The notes under the pieces are model-generated. The model searched no databases. It was not told the origin of the DNA and saw only the letters and a list, made by a program, of their open reading frames with translations. Both the position numbers and the translations under genes were made by a program. Shown piece by piece: positions 14,398-19,630 of a DNA stretch of 19,630 bases. The stretch is from Leptolyngbya sp. SIO4C5 (GTDB taxonomy: Bacteria > Cyanobacteriota > Cyanobacteriia > Phormidesmidales > Phormidesmidaceae). Each line of letters opens with the position of its first letter. Within the stretch, counting starts at the first letter, position 1. The DNA lies in the NCBI GenBank assembly GCA_010671965.1, contig JAAHIC010000001.1, forward strand, positions 1-19,630, given 5' to 3'.

Positions 14398-15225
14398 ATG
14401 GCAAACACTCAGGTTCTCAAGCTGATTCGTGCAGTTGACGAAGCAGCCTCTCCTGACCAGTTAATTAAGGCCGTGCGGGCACTGTCTCAATCAGGAACAG
14501 AGGCAGTCATTCCAACTTTGATTACTGTTTTGGGCTATAACAACCCAGGGGCCTCGGTTGCGGCAGTAGAAGGACTCGTGAAACTAGACTCTGTTGCTGT
14601 TCCCTTTTTGCTAGAGCAAATTCAGGAAAATACTAACTACAGTGCCAGAGCTTGGGCCATTCGCGCGTTGGCCGGTATTGGTGATCCGCAAGGATTGGAA
14701 ACTTTACTCACTGCTGCAATTGATGATTTCTCTATGAGCGTACGCCGAGCCGCGGCGAGAGGTCTAGGAATTTTGCGCTGGCAGATGCTGGTACCCGAAA
14801 AGCTGATATCTGGCCAAGAGCAGGCTTTGGGCGTGCTTTTTCAGGCTGTAGAAAAAGATCCTGAATGGGTTGTCCGCTATGCTGCCGTTGTTGGGCTACA
14901 GGAGTTTGCTGCCGCTGTCTTTGTCAGGCATCCTAACTGGCTAATCAAGATTCAAAATCAGCTAGGGCAGATTGCTCAAGCCGATGCTAATCTAGCTGTG
15001 AAAACACGCGCATTGCTGGCCCAACAGCGAATTCAGCCAAGCCTAGAAGAAATTCAGCTCAAAATAGCCGATGTTGATGCGACAGAAAGCAACCACTGGC
15101 AGCTAACGCTGGAAAGGCTCTACAGTCGCAAAGCACAAGAACGATGTCAGGAAGAAGGCAACCCATATAAGTTTCGAGCTGTAGCTGCCGCAATCCAAGA
15201 TATGCTAGGTGAACAAACTCGATAG
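14398..15225 (+). CDS. cpcF: Phycocyanin alpha-subunit bilin lyase, CpcF subunit
   Basis: The 275 aa product is CpcF, the partner of CpcE. HEAT-like repeats are evident: IRAVDEAASPDQLIKAVRAL, AVIPTLITVLGYNNPGASVA, YSARAWAIRALAGIGDPQGL, MSVRRAAARGLGILRWQMLV and WVVRYAAVVGLQEFAAAVF. The last 60 residues leave the repeat pattern, with ERLYSRKAQERCQEEGNPYK. Slightly longer than many CpcF proteins but in family range. It ends the recognisable cpc genes. The gap before it is longer than elsewhere in the operon, so independent expression is possible. Confidence 0.92.
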   Translation: MANTQVLKLIRAVDEAASPDQLIKAVRALSQSGTEAVIPTLITVLGYNNPGASVAAVEGLVKLDSVAVPFLLEQIQENTNYSARAWAIRALAGIGDPQGLETLLTAAIDDFSMSVRRAAARGLGILRWQMLVPEKLISGQEQALGVLFQAVEKDPEWVVRYAAVVGLQEFAAAVFVRHPNWLIKIQNQLGQIAQADANLAVKTRALLAQQRIQPSLEEIQLKIADVDATESNHWQLTLERLYSRKAQERCQEEGNPYKFRAVAAAIQDMLGEQTR

Positions 15226-15377
15226 CTTGTCGCTTTCTTTATTACAAGTTACAAATCGGGTCGGTCCTGCTAAGCTACGCTGAACAAGAGTCACTTGAGC
15301 GATTTCATGATGCAGTGAACAGTTTTCGCTGCTGTGCAAAACGCAACAAACACCGGCAGGCTAACCAGGAGATAGGG

Positions 15378-17084
15378 TTGATTAGCGACAGCGCACATTC
15401 TCTATATATGCGATCGCAGTCCTTACCTGCTACTGAGGGTACTGCACAAGAAACTTTTGCTGAGCAACATGCTCAGGGAATTACTGTATACCTAAGACAG
15501 CATTCTAGTCTGTCGGAACTGACTGCTGTCGAGCTTTATCAACAGCTACTCGAAATATACGGAGAAAAGCTTGACCAGGAGATTACTAGCGACACAATCT
15601 TGACAGATATAAAAAATCTGGTTCAAGAACAGTTTGATCAAGATTGTCTTTGGCAAACAATCGCTCAAGAAATTTGGGCTAATCTAGTTCTTCGGGCAAC
15701 CCAAGAAGTACAGCGAGATTTAGGAGCGGAATTCCTAGATTCTCTAGACTGGGAAGAATTTAACCAAATTCTAAAACAATATTTGTTTAGCCCAAATACA
15801 TTCAACCTAGAACAGCGAATTCACAATCTTGAAGAGCATTATGCTCACACCCTAGCGCTCAAAATCATTCAAGATTTAGATCTTGAAAGCCAGTCAGTTG
15901 CAGCGCTAAAACGACAGTTCAAAATCAAATCCTATATCGTTTCATCTCCGACAGCGGCTGCAGAGACAGAACTAAATCAGACAGGTCCTATTACAGAAAT
16001 TGCCAGCGACTTCCCGATTTTGTGCCGTGAAACTGATGCAGGCGAAATTTCTTTTTCAGACAAATTTCAGTCAGACTTGTGGCAGTCTGATACTCGCGGA
16101 ATTGCCTATCTCCGCTATCACGCCAAGCACAATCGCAACAACTATTTAGAGCACTACATCACCAGCGCTGGTGAAATTAAAACTTTGCCCTGGGAAGCTA
16201 CTGAGCAAATCATCAACAAATTTGGGTTACATGCGGCAAAGGTTCAGCTGATTTTGGCCGCTCACGCAGCCCAGCAGCCTTCTCCGTGGCAAAGTACTTT
16301 CACGCTCACTGCCAGCGAGATTGCTAAAGCCTTAGACTGGGACTGCCGAACTCCTAAATCAGGCGCAGTCTGTCGTAGCCGTATTGCCAGCTTAGTTTAT
16401 GCGCTCTCTTGTCTACTAATAAAGGTAGTTTGGCTCAATAGTCCATCTAGTTCTAAGCAGGCTGTTCAGACGCCGGTGAGTAAGCTTTGGGAAGCTCTAA
16501 TCAGTCCTGTTGGCGAATTTGATTGGACAACGGGGCGAATTGAATCTTCGAAGGAGATTCGATTTGTGATTAGACCAGGACTGTGGATTTCCGATTTTAC
16601 AGAGAAATCCGACGCATCTGCCTGGCAATCTCTTCAGCAATTCGGGCAGGTAGCTTTAACACTATTGAGACTTGATGCCTATCGCAATGAGCTAATACTG
16701 CGCTTGGTTTTGTATTTGATGCTGGGCTTGCGTCTGCGGGCCAGCGATTCTAATCCATATGAATATGAAGTGGGTGCCCTGTTAAAAGCGGCTTTGTCTG
16801 CAGATGCTATTCAGGCAGCAGAGAGTGATCTTGAGCAGGGACAACAACTTTTCGAGCAATGGACTCAGGCATTAACCATTCTTGAGCAATTGGGCTGGTC
16901 GGCTGAAAACAATAACGCTTGTCCGGCTACTGCTACTGCGGGAGGCGTCAGTCTGTATGCAACTCCCTATCCTAAATGGCTTGATCTGACTCAGAACATG
17001 AGAAAGCCAAGAGGATGGGTTCATAACTGGCTACAGCAGAGGCTTATCATTAAGCCATTTTGGGAATCTAGCTTGCTTGAGTGA
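15378..17084 (+). CDS. Uncharacterised large protein after cpcF
   Basis: I cannot assign a function. From TTG 15378 the product is 568 aa; GTG 15315 (589 aa) and ATG 15408 (558 aa) are in-frame alternatives. TTG has the best ribosome binding site, AGGAG at 15367-15371. The N-terminal third is acidic and helical. A middle part holds RGIAYLRYHAKHNRNNYLEH, then LPWEATEQIINKFGLHAAKV and a likely helix-turn-helix around TLTASEIAKALDWD. Later come a strand-rich part (EIRFVIRPGLWISDF) and a helical LRLDAYRNELILRLVLYLML. No signal peptide is seen; the LRLVLYLMLGL stretch is probably buried, not membrane-spanning. It resembles my memory of unannotated cyanobacterial proteins often linked with accessory DNA, which suggests a DNA-binding or replication-related role; this is weak inference. 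The region 17085-17148 after it holds no gene. Confidence 0.75.
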   Translation: MISDSAHSLYMRSQSLPATEGTAQETFAEQHAQGITVYLRQHSSLSELTAVELYQQLLEIYGEKLDQEITSDTILTDIKNLVQEQFDQDCLWQTIAQEIWANLVLRATQEVQRDLGAEFLDSLDWEEFNQILKQYLFSPNTFNLEQRIHNLEEHYAHTLALKIIQDLDLESQSVAALKRQFKIKSYIVSSPTAAAETELNQTGPITEIASDFPILCRETDAGEISFSDKFQSDLWQSDTRGIAYLRYHAKHNRNNYLEHYITSAGEIKTLPWEATEQIINKFGLHAAKVQLILAAHAAQQPSPWQSTFTLTASEIAKALDWDCRTPKSGAVCRSRIASLVYALSCLLIKVVWLNSPSSSKQAVQTPVSKLWEALISPVGEFDWTTGRIESSKEIRFVIRPGLWISDFTEKSDASAWQSLQQFGQVALTLLRLDAYRNELILRLVLYLMLGLRLRASDSNPYEYEVGALLKAALSADAIQAAESDLEQGQQLFEQWTQALTILEQLGWSAENNNACPATATAGGVSLYATPYPKWLDLTQNMRKPRGWVHNWLQQRLIIKPFWESSLLE

Positions 17085-17148
17085 AGACTGCTTTTTGATA
17101 TTTTCAGCATCTTTAGTCAGGCACAATAGAGAATTTTGTTAAAAACAC

Positions 17149-17177
17149 TTTACAAAAAGACATATTTTTGCTACAGT
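17149..17177 (+). promoter_or_regulatory. Candidate promoter of the first complete-start psbA
   Basis: TTTACA (17149-17154) and TACAGT (17172-17177) are separated by 17 bases, about 80 bases before the psbA ATG, giving a leader length normal for psbA. No clear ribosome binding site precedes the ATG. Confidence 0.5.
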
Positions 17178-17258
17178 TACATTAGTGGACAAGTAACAAA
17201 TCTTTAGTTGCTTGTTCCGACATACATATTTGTTTCAACGCAAACGCAATAATTCATT

Positions 17259-18586
<1,328 letters not shown>

Positions 18587-18735
18587 AAATGCTGAGAAAC
18601 ATTTCAAAAAAAGAAGTTTCTTTGCCGAGATGGTCAGAAACTCAATGAGAATCCTTAATCTATTGTCATGTGAGATCACTGTAGCTTAACCTTGACTCAC
18701 ATTTTCGTTGTTATCCATAATTGGCAATCATCACT

Positions 18736-19630
18736 ATGACTTCTACACTGCAAAGACGTGAAAACGTCGGAGCATGGGAGCAGTTCTGCCAGTGGATCAC
18801 CAGCACCGACAACCGCCTTTACATTGGCTGGTTCGGCGTTCTGATGATTCCCACACTGCTAGCTGCCACCACCTGCTTCGTCATCGCCTTCATCGCGGCT
18901 CCGCCGGTTGACATCGATGGCATCCGTGAGCCAGTAGCCGGATCTCTAATCTACGGCAACAATATCATCTCCGGTGCGGTTGTTCCTAGCAGCAACGCCA
19001 TCGGTCTGCACTTCTACCCGATTTGGGAAGCCGCTTCTTTAGATGAGTGGCTCTACAACGGCGGCCCTTATCAGTTCATTATCTTCCACTTCCTCACAGG
19101 CGTTTTCGCCTATATGGGGCGCCAGTGGGAACTGAGCTACCGCTTGGGTATGCGTCCTTGGATCTGCGTTGCTTACAGCGCTCCGCTGTCTGCAGCAACT
19201 GCAGTCTTCCTGATTTATCCTTTGGGCCAGGGTTCATTCTCTGACGGTATGCCTCTGGGTATCTCTGGTACGTTCAACTTCATGTTCGTCTTCCAGGCAG
19301 AGCACAACATTCTGATGCACCCCTTCCACATGCTGGGAGTAGCCGGTGTGTTTGGCGGAGCGCTCTTCAGCGCGATGCACGGTTCTTTGGTGACCTCCTC
19401 TCTGGTGCGTGAGACCACCGAGACCGAGTCTCAGAACTACGGATACAAGTTTGGCCAGGAAGAAGAGACCTACAACATCGTGGCGGCTCATGGCTACTTC
19501 GGTCGTTTGATCTTCCAATATGCCAGCTTCAACAACAGCCGCGCGCTGCACTTCTTCTTGGGTGCATGGCCTGTGATTGGAATCTGGTTCACGGCATTGG
19601 GCATCAGCACGATGGCGTTCAACCTGAACG
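18736..19630 (+). CDS. psbA: psbA, partial: D1 protein (Q130 form), runs off the window
   Basis: The first 298 codons of a D1 gene are present; the end lies outside. Residues include Gln130, typical of low-light D1 forms, Tyr161, Asp170, Glu189, His190, His198, His215 and His272. Gly80, Phe158 and Thr286 are all retained, so it is not the low-oxygen D1' form. Compared with the upstream copy, amino-acid changes occur only up to residue 155 (for example C125A, E130Q, V151L, A152S); beyond that only synonymous differences remain, and the last 127 bases are identical. This polarity is typical of gene conversion. A TTGACT/CATAAT pair at 18692-18721 lies too near the ATG for a normal leader, so the promoter is uncertain. 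Confidence 0.95.
   Translation, partial: MTSTLQRRENVGAWEQFCQWITSTDNRLYIGWFGVLMIPTLLAATTCFVIAFIAAPPVDIDGIREPVAGSLIYGNNIISGAVVPSSNAIGLHFYPIWEAASLDEWLYNGGPYQFIIFHFLTGVFAYMGRQWELSYRLGMRPWICVAYSAPLSAATAVFLIYPLGQGSFSDGMPLGISGTFNFMFVFQAEHNILMHPFHMLGVAGVFGGALFSAMHGSLVTSSLVRETTETESQNYGYKFGQEEETYNIVAAHGYFGRLIFQYASFNNSRALHFFLGAWPVIGIWFTALGISTMAFNLN

Overview
The window comes from a cyanobacterium. It carries a phycocyanin (cpc) operon and photosystem II psbA genes, and the HIP1 octamer GCGATCGC recurs more than two dozen times by eye on both the plasmid-like and the photosynthetic halves. I cannot name the genus. Phycocyanin genes on a plasmid are known in Acaryochloris marina MBIC11017, which is a useful comparison and not an identification.

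Layout. Bases 1-95 are the 3' end of a psbA gene, followed by a strong terminator. Bases 418-7600 look like a plasmid backbone: a short tyrosine recombinase; a ParA plus ribbon-helix-helix partition pair (minus strand) flanked on both sides by a 24-bp element; a secreted repeat protein; a small CopG-like regulator; a winged-helix protein whose gene contains an out-of-frame 20-bp repeat array; a decayed gene; a RepA-type initiator; and an origin with six 17-bp iterons, four TTTTCCACA DnaA boxes and an AT-rich segment, followed by a 27-bp-stem inverted repeat.

Bases 7860-15225 are a light-harvesting cassette: cpcS-type lyase, cpcG rod-core linker, then cpcB-cpcA-cpcC-cpcC-cpcD-cpcE-cpcF. Hairpins after cpcA and after the second cpcC could step expression down from the abundant subunits to the linkers and lyases. 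The cassette supplies both phycocyanin subunits, rod linkers and lyases for two of the three bilin sites. A CpcT lyase, bilin synthesis genes and allophycocyanin core genes are not in the window.

Bases 15378-19630 hold an unrecognised 560-590 aa protein, a psbA gene whose product departs from D1 after Asn298, a HIT-family hydrolase gene and a second psbA that runs off the end. The last 127 bases of the window are identical to 18027-18153 inside the first psbA, and the D1 sequence goes wrong exactly at the end of that 127-mer. This looks like an assembly-graph repeat boundary, so the truncated D1 must be treated with caution. Both window ends lie inside psbA, which fits either a circular replicon opened at psbA or a contig broken at a psbA repeat.
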